In this document: piece by piece, positions 1 through 5,199 of the stretch
How positions within the stretch are numbered: the first letter of the stretch is position 1
Layout of the letters: each line of letters starts with the position of its first letter
NCBI GenBank assembly: GCA_028709505.1
Contig: JAQVWW010000121.1
Location: 1-5,199 of the forward strand
Source: Eubacteriales bacterium
GTDB lineage: Bacteria > Bacillota > Clostridia > Christensenellales > UMGS416
Reading direction: 5' to 3'
Length of the DNA: 5,199 nt
Made by a program: the position numbers and the translations under genes
Notes under the pieces: model-generated
The model's database searches: none
What the model was told of the DNA's origin: nothing
Seen by the model: the letters and a program-made list of their open reading frames with translations, nothing else

Positions 1-1071
1 CTCAAGGAAATCCATGAGGAGCCCAAAGCGCTGCGCGATACGCTGTCGCCCCGCATTGACGAAACCGGCGATCTATGCATCGAAGGGCTGGGGCTGGATG
101 AGGAGACGGTGCGCGGGCTGCGTCGTATCGTCATTGTGGCCTGCGGCACCGCCGCCCACGCCGGATTTGTGGCCAAATACGCGTTTGAAAAGGCGCTGCA
201 TCTGCCGGTGGAGACCGATCTGGCGTCGGAATATCGCTACCGCGCGCCGCTGGTGCAGCAGGGGGATCTGTTCATCGCCATCAGCCAATCCGGCGAGACG
301 GCCGACACGCTGGCGGCGCTGCGGCTGGCAAAGGCCCAGGGCGCGCGGGTGCTGGCCATCACCAACGCCGTGGGCAGCACCGTCTCCCGCGAGGCCGACG
401 CGGTGATGTACACGTGGGCCGGGCCGGAGATCGCCGTAGCCTCCACCAAGGCGTTCACGACGCAGCTTTTGTGCATCTATCTGCTGATGCTGCACATGGC
501 CCGCATCCGCGGCAGCCTGTCCCAGCAGGAATGGCAGCGGATATTCACCGCCGTGCAGGCGCTGCCCGCCCAGGTGGAGACGATGCTGGGCGCCGAGGAG
601 TTCATCAAGCGCTGCGCCCACAAGCACAGCAACGTAAGCGACGCCTACTTCCTGGGCCGCAATGTGGACTATCCCATCGCCATGGAGGGTTCGCTCAAGC
701 TCAAGGAGATTTCGTACATCCATTCGGAGGCCTTTGCCGCCGGCGAGCTGAAGCACGGGCCCATTGCCCTCATCGAAGAGGGTACGCTGGTCATCGCGCT
801 GGCCACGCAAAAGGGGCTGTATGAAAAGATGGAGTCCAACATCAAGGAGGTCAAGGCCCGGGGCGCCCACGTACTGGCGCTCTGCCCGCAGGATGCCAGC
901 CTTATCGTGGACTTGGCCGACGATGTCATCGACGTGGAGAGCACCGACGCGCTGCTGACGCCGCTGCTGAGCGTCATTCCCACGCAGCTGCTGGCCTACT
1001 ATTGCGCCGTGGAGCGCGGGTATGACGTGGATAAGCCGCGAAACCTGGCCAAAAGCGTGACGGTAGAATAG
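1..1071 (+). CDS. glmS: Glutamine-fructose-6-phosphate aminotransferase (isomerizing), C-terminal part
   Basis: This is the C-terminal 356 codons of glucosamine-6-phosphate synthase, which makes glucosamine-6-P from fructose-6-P and glutamine, the first step toward UDP-GlcNAc and peptidoglycan. The reading frame is open from base 1, so the N-terminal glutaminase domain lies upstream of the window. Visible are the linker (LKEIHEEP), the first SIS sugar-binding domain (CGTAAHAG from residue 48 of the fragment, SQSGET at 95-100, VASTKAFTTQ) and the second SIS domain (FLGRNVDYPIAMEG, then KLKEISYIHSEAFAAGELKH). Matched to the E. coli enzyme as I remember it, the catalytic residues K485, E488, H504 and K603 appear as K233, E236, H252 and K351, with a constant offset of 252, so the isomerase half is intact and full length should be near 608 residues. 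The C-terminus DKPRNLAKSVTVE is the near-invariant family ending. The amino acid motifs are seen directly; the assignment is family knowledge and is very secure. Any upstream glmS riboswitch-ribozyme would be outside the window. Confidence 0.98.
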   Translation, partial: LKEIHEEPKALRDTLSPRIDETGDLCIEGLGLDEETVRGLRRIVIVACGTAAHAGFVAKYAFEKALHLPVETDLASEYRYRAPLVQQGDLFIAISQSGETADTLAALRLAKAQGARVLAITNAVGSTVSREADAVMYTWAGPEIAVASTKAFTTQLLCIYLLMLHMARIRGSLSQQEWQRIFTAVQALPAQVETMLGAEEFIKRCAHKHSNVSDAYFLGRNVDYPIAMEGSLKLKEISYIHSEAFAAGELKHGPIALIEEGTLVIALATQKGLYEKMESNIKEVKARGAHVLALCPQDASLIVDLADDVIDVESTDALLTPLLSVIPTQLLAYYCAVERGYDVDKPRNLAKSVTVE

Positions 1072-1078
1072 CCTGCCC

Positions 1079-1109
1079 GGCGTCTGGGCCGTCCGGCGGC
1101 GGACGCGCC
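1079..1109 (+). other. GC-rich hairpin just after glmS
   Basis: Eight bases past the glmS stop, GCGTC (1080-1084) can pair with GACGC (1102-1106); alternatively GTCCG (1091-1095) pairs with CGGAC (1100-1104) around a GCGG loop. No T-run follows (the next bases are AAGTTTAGCC), so it is not a classic intrinsic terminator. It may protect the mRNA 3' end, cause weak termination, or mean nothing in GC-rich DNA. Confidence 0.25.
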
Positions 1110-1138
1110 AAGTTTAGCCTTTACAAGGAGGTATTATT

Positions 1139-1168
1139 TTGTTAAAATATGCGCGGGATGAGGATAAG
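1139..1168 (+). promoter_or_regulatory. Possible sigma-A-type promoter for the ferredoxin gene
   Basis: TTGTTA (1139-1144) matches the -35 consensus at 4 of 6 positions. GATAAG (1163-1168), 18 bases later, matches the -10 consensus at 4 of 6. Transcription would start near 1175, leaving a short leader that carries the ferredoxin ribosome binding site (AGGAGGTG, 1183-1190). The match is modest, and the same bases can be read as a leader ORF; the two readings largely exclude each other. Confidence 0.3.
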
Positions 1169-1174
1169 TCCTAA
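1139..1174 (+). CDS. Possible 11-codon leader peptide upstream of ferredoxin
   Basis: A full-strength AAGGAGGT (1125-1132) sits six bases before a TTG codon that opens an 11-codon frame, MLKYARDEDKS, ending in TAA at 1172-1174. The stop lies just before the ferredoxin's own AAGGAGGT, and CAAGGAGGT occurs twice exactly 57 bases apart (1124-1132 and 1181-1189). This would fit a translated leader on a transcript reading through from glmS. No codon run or amino acid bias suggests classical attenuation. The frame is too short for composition to decide, and the strong ribosome site may be a decayed gene start or chance. I do not recognise the peptide. Confidence 0.22.
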   Translation: MLKYARDEDKS

Positions 1175-1197
1175 TATGGCCAAGGAGGTGACAACCC

Positions 1198-1368
1198 ATG
1201 GCATATAGCATTTCGGAAGAATGCATCAAATGCGGCGCCTGTGAAGCGGAGTGCCCCGTAAACGCGATTTCTGAGGGGGACAGCCAGTATCTTATCGATG
1301 CCGACAGCTGCATTTCCTGCGGCGCTTGCGCCGGCGTCTGCCCGACAAACGCCATTAGCGAGGATTAA
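1198..1368 (+). CDS. Clostridial-type 2[4Fe-4S] ferredoxin
   Basis: A 56-residue cytoplasmic electron carrier of the low-potential bacterial ferredoxin family, which serves hydrogenases, pyruvate:ferredoxin oxidoreductase, Rnf and similar anaerobic enzymes. It has two CxxCxxCxxxCP cluster motifs: C9, C12, C15, C19-P20 (CIKCGACEAECP) and C38, C41, C44, C48-P49 (CISCGACAGVCP). Each cluster takes three cysteines from one motif and one from the other. Length and layout match the classic clostridial ferredoxins (about 55 residues), including the internal pseudo-twofold repeat, with CPVNAISE in the first half echoed by CPTNAISE at the C-terminus. The ATG start has an excellent ribosome site, AGGAGGTG at 1183-1190, seven bases upstream. 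It is 126 bases from glmS and ends in its own terminator, so it is probably a single-gene unit or the tail of a glmS read-through transcript. The physiological redox partner cannot be told from this window. Confidence 0.96.
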   Translation: MAYSISEECIKCGACEAECPVNAISEGDSQYLIDADSCISCGACAGVCPTNAISED

Positions 1369-1386
1369 TTGATAAAACAGCGACCG

Positions 1387-1403
1387 GCCGGGCAATGCCC
1401 GGC
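1387..1403 (+). other. Short GC hairpin in the ferredoxin 3' untranslated region
   Basis: GCCGGGC (1387-1393) pairs perfectly with GCCCGGC (1397-1403) around an AAT loop. It sits 18 bases after the ferredoxin stop and just ahead of the true terminator. AAAGAA, not a T-run, follows, so it probably acts as a stabilising 3' stem or as part of a tandem termination structure. Confidence 0.45.
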
Positions 1404-1410
1404 AAAGAAT

Positions 1411-1441
1411 GGGGTGGAATAGGAATTCCGCCTCTTTTTTT
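1411..1441 (+). terminator. Intrinsic terminator after the ferredoxin gene
   Basis: GGGGTGGAAT (1411-1420) pairs with ATTCCGCCTC (1425-1434) as a 10-bp stem with two G-T pairs and an AGGA loop, followed directly by seven Ts (1435-1441). This is a textbook rho-independent terminator located 42 bases beyond the ferredoxin stop. It isolates the ferredoxin transcript from the region ahead of spoIVFA. Confidence 0.88.
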
Positions 1442-1510
1442 GCGCATAACGCGGCTTTGCCATTGCCCTGCGCCGCCCAAGCGTTGCGATACGGGCAGTA
1501 AAAAAAGAGG
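1431..1510. repeat. Perfect 11-base inverted repeat flanking 58 bases
   Basis: CCTCTTTTTTT (1431-1441), the end of the ferredoxin terminator, recurs inverted as AAAAAAAGAGG (1500-1510). Paired, they would form a long stem competing with the terminator hairpin. On the minus strand the second copy gives a T-run, but I find only weak pairing before it, so a minus-strand terminator there is not well supported. Confidence 0.45.
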
Positions 1511-1515
1511 ATGTA

Positions 1516-1632
1516 GCACCTTTTGAGGGTTTCCCGCCGGCGCGGCGAAAAAGGAAAGGAAGGCTGGCAGGGGGCCAGGTATCCTTTAGGCCGATGAGAC
1601 GTACCTTTTAACCGGCGGCGGTCCTTTCGTGC
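1516..1632 (+). ncRNA. Candidate rod-shaped structured RNA, unassigned
   Basis: The segment folds on paper into one nested rod. GCAC (1516-1519) pairs with GTGC (1629-1632). AGGGTT (1526-1531) pairs with GGTCCT (1620-1625) using G-T pairs. CCGCCGG (1534-1540) pairs with CCGGCGG (1612-1618), AAAAGG (1549-1554) with CCTTTT (1604-1609), and AAAGGA (1555-1560) with TCCTTT (1582-1587). CTGGC (1564-1568) pairs with GCCAG (1574-1578) around an AGGGG loop. The 16 bases at 1588-1603 are left as a one-sided bulge. No protein frame here looks real. The order of helices is consistent, but I compared it with recalled motifs of SRP RNA, RNase P, T-box and common riboswitches and found no match. Neither a convincing promoter nor a terminator is visible for it, and the strand is assumed. 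GC-rich DNA can fold this way by chance. Confidence 0.27.
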
Positions 1633-1681
1633 GCTGCACTTTATATGATAAAAAACAGCTTTCATTCGCCGGGCCACCTGC

Positions 1682-1743
1682 GTGCCGAACGTTGTGCGCA
1701 ACGCACCCCGACACCTGTTGTGCCCGTGACGCGCCAGAGGCGC
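1682..1743. other. Two small hairpins in the intergenic stretch
   Basis: The first is CGTTG (1690-1694) / CAACG (1699-1703) around TGCG, extendable by GTG (1682-1684) / CAC (1704-1706) across a five-base bulge. The second is GCGCC (1731-1735) / GGCGC (1739-1743) around AGA. Neither has a T-run directly after it on either strand, so they are not terminators. Apart from these, the rod fold and the sigma-E-like promoter, I see nothing identifiable in 1442-1856. Confidence 0.3.
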
Positions 1744-1796
1744 AAAAGGCCTGTCAAAAAAAGGGCTTAAGGGCCGTTTTAGCAAGCCGGGCCGTA

Positions 1797-1827
1797 GCAT
1801 ATTCCTCGCTATTCGCGCTTATACATG
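1797..1827 (+). promoter_or_regulatory. Sigma-E-like promoter of the spoIVF operon
   Basis: GCATATT (1797-1803) resembles the sigma-E -35 element, whose core is ATA. TATACATG (1820-1827) keeps the ATACA core of the -10 consensus (CATACAnT), 18 bases after the ATA. Transcription would begin near 1834, putting the GGGAGGG ribosome site (1844-1850) and the ATG at 1857 in a short leader. In Bacillus subtilis spoIVF is transcribed by mother-cell sigma-E, so this is the expected promoter class. The match is by eye; the first and last bases of the -10 box deviate. Confidence 0.55.
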
Positions 1828-1856
1828 GATAGAGGTATGTTACGGGAGGGGCCGCC

Positions 1857-2555
1857 ATGAAAGACGAGAATGTACCCCGCATCGAGCTGGGCGAAATGCA
1901 GGCGCGCTATAGCCGCCGCGGCAGCGTGACCCACCGGCGCAGAAGCGCACGGCGAGAGGGCGCGCCTTATGCCGCCGGGCAAGCGGACGAGCAGGGCACC
2001 GACAAGCTGCCGCTGCAGCTGTTCATCTGCGGCGCCATCTGCCTGGTAATTATAGGCATGAAGAACATTGATCTACCCATCGCCAACGACGCGCTGCAGG
2101 GCTTAAAAATAGCCGTCAGCGCCCAAAGCGATATGGACAAGGCGCTGGGCAAGCTGCGCTTTGTTACCAATCTGTTCCCCGAAACCACCGAGGTGTTCAA
2201 CCCCACCAGCGACAAGATTATGCTGCCGGTCAGCGGCTCGATACAGTCTGTCGAGACCGAGGCGCCTTACGCCATCAGCATGGTGGCCGATACCGAAGCG
2301 CCGGTCAGCGCCGTGGGCGCCGGGCGTGTCTTCTACGCCGGCAACAGCGCCACCTATGGCACGCTGGTGCGCGTGGTGCACAACGGCGGGTTTGAGACGG
2401 TGTACACGGGCCTGACACCGACGGTAAAGGCCGGCGACGACGTGGCCGCCGGGCAAAGCCTGGGCATATTGCCGGCCGGCACGCAGCTTCGCTTTCTCGT
2501 GTATCAGGACGGTGCGGCAATACCCGCCCAAGACTACCTGGAGACCGCCCAATGA
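1857..2555 (+). CDS. spoIVFA: SpoIVFA-like regulator of the sigma-K processing protease (degenerate M23 domain)
   Basis: A 232-residue bitopic membrane protein. Residues 1-50 are polar and Arg-rich (RRRSARR near 27-33), expected on the mother-cell side. Residues 51-68 (LPLQLFICGAICLVIIGM) form the single membrane segment. After a linker, residues about 136-228 form a LytM/M23-like beta domain (VVHNGGFETVYTGL, VKAGDDVAAGQSLGIL, TQLRFLVYQDG) facing the space between forespore membranes. The metal ligands of active M23 peptidases appear lost: the usual HLH is Q210-L211-R212 and the upstream H...D motif is absent, so it should be non-catalytic. Known SpoIVFA anchors and inhibits SpoIVFB until SpoIVB cleaves it. 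The assignment rests on this architecture plus overlap (ATGA) with a clear SpoIVFB gene; sequence alone would only say M23-family protein. The start is supported by GGGAGGG (1844-1850), six bases upstream. It is somewhat shorter than the B. subtilis protein (about 264 residues). Confidence 0.85.
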   Translation: MKDENVPRIELGEMQARYSRRGSVTHRRRSARREGAPYAAGQADEQGTDKLPLQLFICGAICLVIIGMKNIDLPIANDALQGLKIAVSAQSDMDKALGKLRFVTNLFPETTEVFNPTSDKIMLPVSGSIQSVETEAPYAISMVADTEAPVSAVGAGRVFYAGNSATYGTLVRVVHNGGFETVYTGLTPTVKAGDDVAAGQSLGILPAGTQLRFLVYQDGAAIPAQDYLETAQ

Positions 2556-3418
2556 AAAGCTGGGTTATCTGCCGCGTGGGCGGGTGCGCAATCTGCATGC
2601 ACCCGCTGTTCATTGTGGCGCTGCTGGCGGCGGCCATCACCGGGTACGGCAACATCTTTATGCTGGTTTTCGCCGTGGTACTGGCGCACGAAATGTGCCA
2701 TACGGCGGTGGCGGCCATCTTGCGCTATGAGATCGTAAAGGTGGAGCTGATGCCCTTTGGCGGCGTGGCCACGCTGGAGGGGCTGGGCGAGGGCCGCCCC
2801 AGCGACGAGGCCATCATTGCGCTGGCCGGCCCGCTGGGCAATATGCTGCTGATTACGGCGGCGCTGGCGCTGGATTGGCTCTTTGCGCTGCCCGAATACC
2901 CGCTGATGCTGTTTGTCAGCGTCAATGCCACGATGGGCGTATTCAACCTGCTGCCGGCACTGCCGCTGGACGGCGGGCGCGTGCTGCGATCGCTGCTTGC
3001 GCGGCCTTTGGGGCCGGTGAAAGCCACGCGGGCCGGGGCGCTGGCGGGCATGGTGCTGGCGGTGGCGCTGGCCGCCTACGGCGTATGGGGGCTGTTCTTT
3101 GGCATTATCAACCTTTCGGTGTTTCTGGTGGCCATTTTTTTGCTGATAGCGGCGGTACGCGAATATCGCCGGGCGCCTTATTTGCTGGCCGGCATCGTGC
3201 GGGGCAGCCGGCGCCACACGCGGCCGGTCAACCATCTGGCCGCCGCCGGGGACGAGACGGTCTCGTCGCTGGTACACTCTTTTTTGCCGGGCATGTACAA
3301 CGTCGTCACGGTGCTGGACGAAGAAGGCCAGCAGATAGGGGAGCTGACAGAAGAGGCGGTGCTGCGGGCGCTGCAAAAAGGGACCGCCGCCGTACAGGCC
3401 GGCCAGATACTGCGCTGA
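2552..3418 (+). CDS. spoIVFB: Intramembrane site-2 metalloprotease, pro-sigma-K processing (M50)
   Basis: A 288-residue polytopic membrane zinc protease of family M50. In sporulating Firmicutes it sits in the outer forespore membrane and cuts the pro-sequence from pro-sigma-K, switching on late mother-cell genes. The zinc motif HEMCH is H46-E47-xx-H50, inside the second hydrophobic segment (about 34-55). The second conserved motif, NLLPALPLDGGRVLRS, starts at N132 and supplies the third ligand, D140. Hydrophobic segments lie near 17-32, 34-55, 86-108, 115-136, 160-182 and 184-203, giving the usual six. Residues about 224-288 look like a single short CBS module (VVTVLDEEGQQIGELTEEAV), the part of SpoIVFB known to sense ATP. 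Length equals that of the B. subtilis protein. The start codon overlaps the spoIVFA stop (ATGA), with GGAG at 2540-2543 eight bases upstream, indicating translational coupling. BofA and SpoIVB are not in the window. A general M50 protease is the alternative, but the partner gene argues for SpoIVFB. Confidence 0.92.
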   Translation: MKSWVICRVGGCAICMHPLFIVALLAAAITGYGNIFMLVFAVVLAHEMCHTAVAAILRYEIVKVELMPFGGVATLEGLGEGRPSDEAIIALAGPLGNMLLITAALALDWLFALPEYPLMLFVSVNATMGVFNLLPALPLDGGRVLRSLLARPLGPVKATRAGALAGMVLAVALAAYGVWGLFFGIINLSVFLVAIFLLIAAVREYRRAPYLLAGIVRGSRRHTRPVNHLAAAGDETVSSLVHSFLPGMYNVVTVLDEEGQQIGELTEEAVLRALQKGTAAVQAGQILR

Positions 3419-3433
3419 TGCGAAAATCCTTTT

Positions 3434-3446
3434 TGCGCCATGCGCA
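3434..3446 (+). other. Small hairpin downstream of spoIVFB, possibly a weak terminator
   Basis: TGCGC (3434-3438) pairs perfectly with GCGCA (3442-3446) around CAT, 15 bases after the spoIVFB stop. It is followed by the T-rich but interrupted TATTCTTGCTTTTCC. It could weakly terminate the spoIVF transcript or be an operator-like palindrome for the downstream sugar gene. The stem is short and the T-tract imperfect. Confidence 0.3.
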
Positions 3447-3451
3447 TATTC

Positions 3452-3483
3452 TTGCTTTTCCGCCGTAAAATCTGTGCTATGAT
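3452..3483 (+). promoter_or_regulatory. Candidate extended -10 promoter for the alpha-xylosidase gene
   Basis: TGCTATGAT (3475-3483) is an extended -10 element (TGn plus TATGAT, 5 of 6). The best -35 is TTGCTT (3452-3457), but its 20-base spacer is long; an extended -10 can function with a poor -35. Transcription would start near 3490, leaving a leader of about 37 bases before the GTG at 3527. I see no clear cre site or other operator. Confidence 0.45.
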
Positions 3484-3526
3484 ACTATAAAAGGGATATG
3501 TTTTCTCACAAAGGAGGAATACGGAC

Positions 3527-5199
3527 GTGAAATTCACACAAGGCTTTTGGCTGATGCGGCCGGGCATTACGCCGCACTATTTGGTGGAGCTGCGCGATTA
3601 TCGTATCCAAGAGGGGGCGCTGACGGTATACGTGGCGCACCGCAACATCGAGCACCGCGGCAACACGCTGGATGCGCCGCTGTTTATCCTGCGGTACACT
3701 TCGCCGCTGCCTGACGTCATTCGCGTGCAGATCGATCACTTTAAAGGCCAGATAGACAAAGGCCCGCATTTTACCATCCATAGCCGGCCCACACAGGTGG
3801 ATATTGCCGATTTGGGCGGCGAGCTTACCTTTGCCACCGGCAAAACGCTGCTGCGCATCGAAAAGAACCCGTTTGCGGCGCGGTTTTATTACGATGGGCA
3901 ACTGATGACACAGAGCGCCCAGCGGCACTTTGCTTACATCAAAACCGCCGACGGGCAGCATTTCATGCGCGAGCAGCTGGGCCTGGGCGTGGGCGAATGC
4001 ATCTATGGCCTGGGCGAACGGTTTACCCCTTACGTCAAAAACGGACAGGTTGTGGATACGTGGAACGAGGACGGCGGCACGGCGTCGGAAATTTCGTATA
4101 AAAACATCCCATTTTATCTGTCCAACCGCGGTTATGGCGTGCTGGTCAACCACGCCCAGAGCGTGTCGTTCGAGGTAGGCTCCGAGGCCGTATCGCGGAC
4201 GCAGTTTAGCGTGCCCGGGCATAAGCTGGACTACTTCGTCATCGGCGGCGGCAGCCCTAAGGCGGCGCTGGGCAACTATACGGCGCTGACCGGCCGGCCC
4301 GAATTGCCGCCGGCCTGGTCGTTCGGCCTGTGGCTGACGACGTCGTTTACGACGGACTACGACGAGCAGACGGTGAACAGCTTCATCGACGGCATGGCCC
4401 AGCGCGATATTCCGCTGCGCGTGTTCCATTTCGACTGCTTCTGGATGAAAGAATACGAGTGGTGCAACTTCCAGTGGGACGGCGACGTGTTCCCCGATCC
4501 CCAGGGCATGATCCGCCGCCTGCACGAAAAGGGTTTAAAGGTCTGCGCGTGGATCAACCCGTACATCGGGCAGAAATCCCGGCTGTTTGACGAGGGTATG
4601 GAAAAGGGGTATCTCATCAAAAACGCCGAAGGCGGCGTGTGGCAGACCGACCAATGGCAGGCGGGCATGGGCCTTGTGGACTTTACGAACCCGGCGGCCT
4701 GCGCGTGGTACTGCGGCTATTTAAAGCAGCTGCTGGACATGGGCGTCGACTGCTTCAAGACCGACTTTGGCGAGCGCATCCCCGCCGACGGCGTGTACTT
4801 TGACGGCTCCGATCCGCTTAAAATGCACAATTACTATACCTACCTGTACAACAAAGCGGTACACGACCTGCTGGTGCGCGAAAAAGGGGAATCCATCCTG
4901 TTCGCACGGTCGGCCACCGTGGGCGCGCAGCAGTTCCCGGTGCACTGGGGCGGCGATTGCAGCTCCAACTTTGAATCGATGGCCGAGTCGCTGCGCGGCG
5001 GTTTATCGCTACTGTCATCGGGCTTCGGCTTTTGGAGCCACGACATGTCGGGCTTCGAGCAGACGGCCACGCCCGACGTATACAAGCGCTGGGCGGCCTT
5101 CGGCCTGCTGTCGTCGCACAGCCGGTTGCACGGCAACTCGTCCTACCGCGTGCCGTGGCTGTTCGATGACGAGGCGGTGGACGTGGTGCGGTTCTTCTC
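3527..5199 (+). CDS. yicI: GH31 alpha-xylosidase (YicI/XylS type), 3' end beyond the window
   Basis: This enzyme of glycoside hydrolase family 31 removes alpha-1,6-linked xylose from isoprimeverose and xyloglucan-type oligosaccharides by a retaining mechanism; no signal peptide is seen, so it is cytoplasmic. The 557 complete codons visible closely follow E. coli YicI (772 residues) as I recall it, from KFTQGFWLMRPG to RVPWLFDDEAVDVVRFF. An N-terminal beta-sandwich (about 1-235, with LGVGECIYGLGERF) leads into the catalytic barrel (PPAWSFGLWLTTSFTT onward). The nucleophile is D413 in KTDFGERIP (E. coli D416) and the acid/base is D477 in HWGGD (D482). FDCFW has C304-F305, the pair that in YicI favours xylose over glucose, so alpha-glucosidase is less likely. 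The GTG start is fixed by AAGGAGGA (3511-3518), eight bases upstream. It lies 108 bases after spoIVFB with its own promoter candidate, so it is probably a separate unit. About 215 C-terminal residues are missing only because the window ends. Confidence 0.95.
   Translation, partial: MKFTQGFWLMRPGITPHYLVELRDYRIQEGALTVYVAHRNIEHRGNTLDAPLFILRYTSPLPDVIRVQIDHFKGQIDKGPHFTIHSRPTQVDIADLGGELTFATGKTLLRIEKNPFAARFYYDGQLMTQSAQRHFAYIKTADGQHFMREQLGLGVGECIYGLGERFTPYVKNGQVVDTWNEDGGTASEISYKNIPFYLSNRGYGVLVNHAQSVSFEVGSEAVSRTQFSVPGHKLDYFVIGGGSPKAALGNYTALTGRPELPPAWSFGLWLTTSFTTDYDEQTVNSFIDGMAQRDIPLRVFHFDCFWMKEYEWCNFQWDGDVFPDPQGMIRRLHEKGLKVCAWINPYIGQKSRLFDEGMEKGYLIKNAEGGVWQTDQWQAGMGLVDFTNPAACAWYCGYLKQLLDMGVDCFKTDFGERIPADGVYFDGSDPLKMHNYYTYLYNKAVHDLLVREKGESILFARSATVGAQQFPVHWGGDCSSNFESMAESLRGGLSLLSSGFGFWSHDMSGFEQTATPDVYKRWAAFGLLSSHSRLHGNSSYRVPWLFDDEAVDVVRFF

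Noticed and set aside
73..870. 265-codon open frame on the minus strand opposite glmS
   Set aside because: It lies fully antisense to a certain glmS frame, its protein resembles nothing and is rich in Gly, His, Arg and Leu, as GC-rich complement frames usually are.
1589..1605. CCGATGAGAC, resembling a hammerhead ribozyme core
   Set aside because: The core should read CTGATGA, and no matching GAAA plus cleavage-site arrangement is nearby.
1500..1640. Known RNA families (SRP RNA, RNase P, T-box, common riboswitches)
   Set aside because: None of the diagnostic conserved motifs I know for these families is present, so no family name is assigned to the fold.
1171..1800. 209-codon open frame on the minus strand across the ferredoxin gene and the gap
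   Set aside because: It runs antisense through the ferredoxin gene and its terminator; its composition is irregular and it shows no recognisable domain. There is no good ribosome site.
1629..1832. 67-codon open frame on the plus strand in the gap
   Set aside because: There is no ribosome binding site before the ATG, the Cys/Ala/Arg-rich content fits no family, and it overlaps the sigma-E-like promoter.
3420..3436. GCGAAAA/TTTTTGC hairpin immediately after spoIVFB as a terminator
   Set aside because: The stem is mostly A-T with a three-base loop and no following T-run, so it would be too weak.
3506..4525. 339-codon open frame on the minus strand opposite the GH31 gene, and the similar one at 2534-3376 opposite spoIVFB
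   Set aside because: Both are shadows of strongly supported plus-strand genes with conserved catalytic motifs.

Overview
The window suggests a GC-rich, anaerobic, endospore-forming Firmicute of the Clostridia type. Three things point that way: a 56-residue clostridial 2[4Fe-4S] ferredoxin, a spoIVFA-spoIVFB pair (the membrane protease complex that activates sigma-K during sporulation), and strong AAGGAGG-type ribosome binding sites. No rRNA or other phylogenetic marker is present, so genus-level placement is not possible. All recognised genes are on the + strand.

Layout. 1-1071 is the C-terminal 356 codons of glmS (glucosamine-6-phosphate synthase), cut by the window start. 1072-1197 is a leader containing two copies of CAAGGAGGT; it holds either a promoter or a very small leader ORF. 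1198-1368 is the ferredoxin gene, followed by an intrinsic terminator at 1411-1441. 1369-1856 is 488 bases without a convincing protein gene; after the terminator it contains an inverted repeat of the terminator's T-tract arm, a nested rod-like fold at 1516-1632 that may be a structured RNA, and smaller hairpins. A sigma-E-like promoter at 1797-1827 precedes spoIVFA (1857-2555) and spoIVFB (2552-3418), which overlap by ATGA and form an operon. A 108-base gap with a hairpin and an extended -10 promoter candidate precedes a GH31 alpha-xylosidase gene (3527 to the window end, 557 complete codons, about 215 C-terminal residues missing).

How the genes relate. The block is several independent transcription units rather than one pathway. 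GlmS makes glucosamine-6-phosphate for cell-wall synthesis. The ferredoxin is a general low-potential electron carrier. SpoIVFA and SpoIVFB work together as inhibitor/scaffold and intramembrane protease in the outer forespore membrane. The alpha-xylosidase probably takes part in plant oligosaccharide (isoprimeverose/xyloglucan-type) breakdown. I see no CRISPR array, insertion sequence, tRNA, rRNA or defence-type module. The most worthwhile unexplained DNA is the 1442-1796 intergenic stretch.
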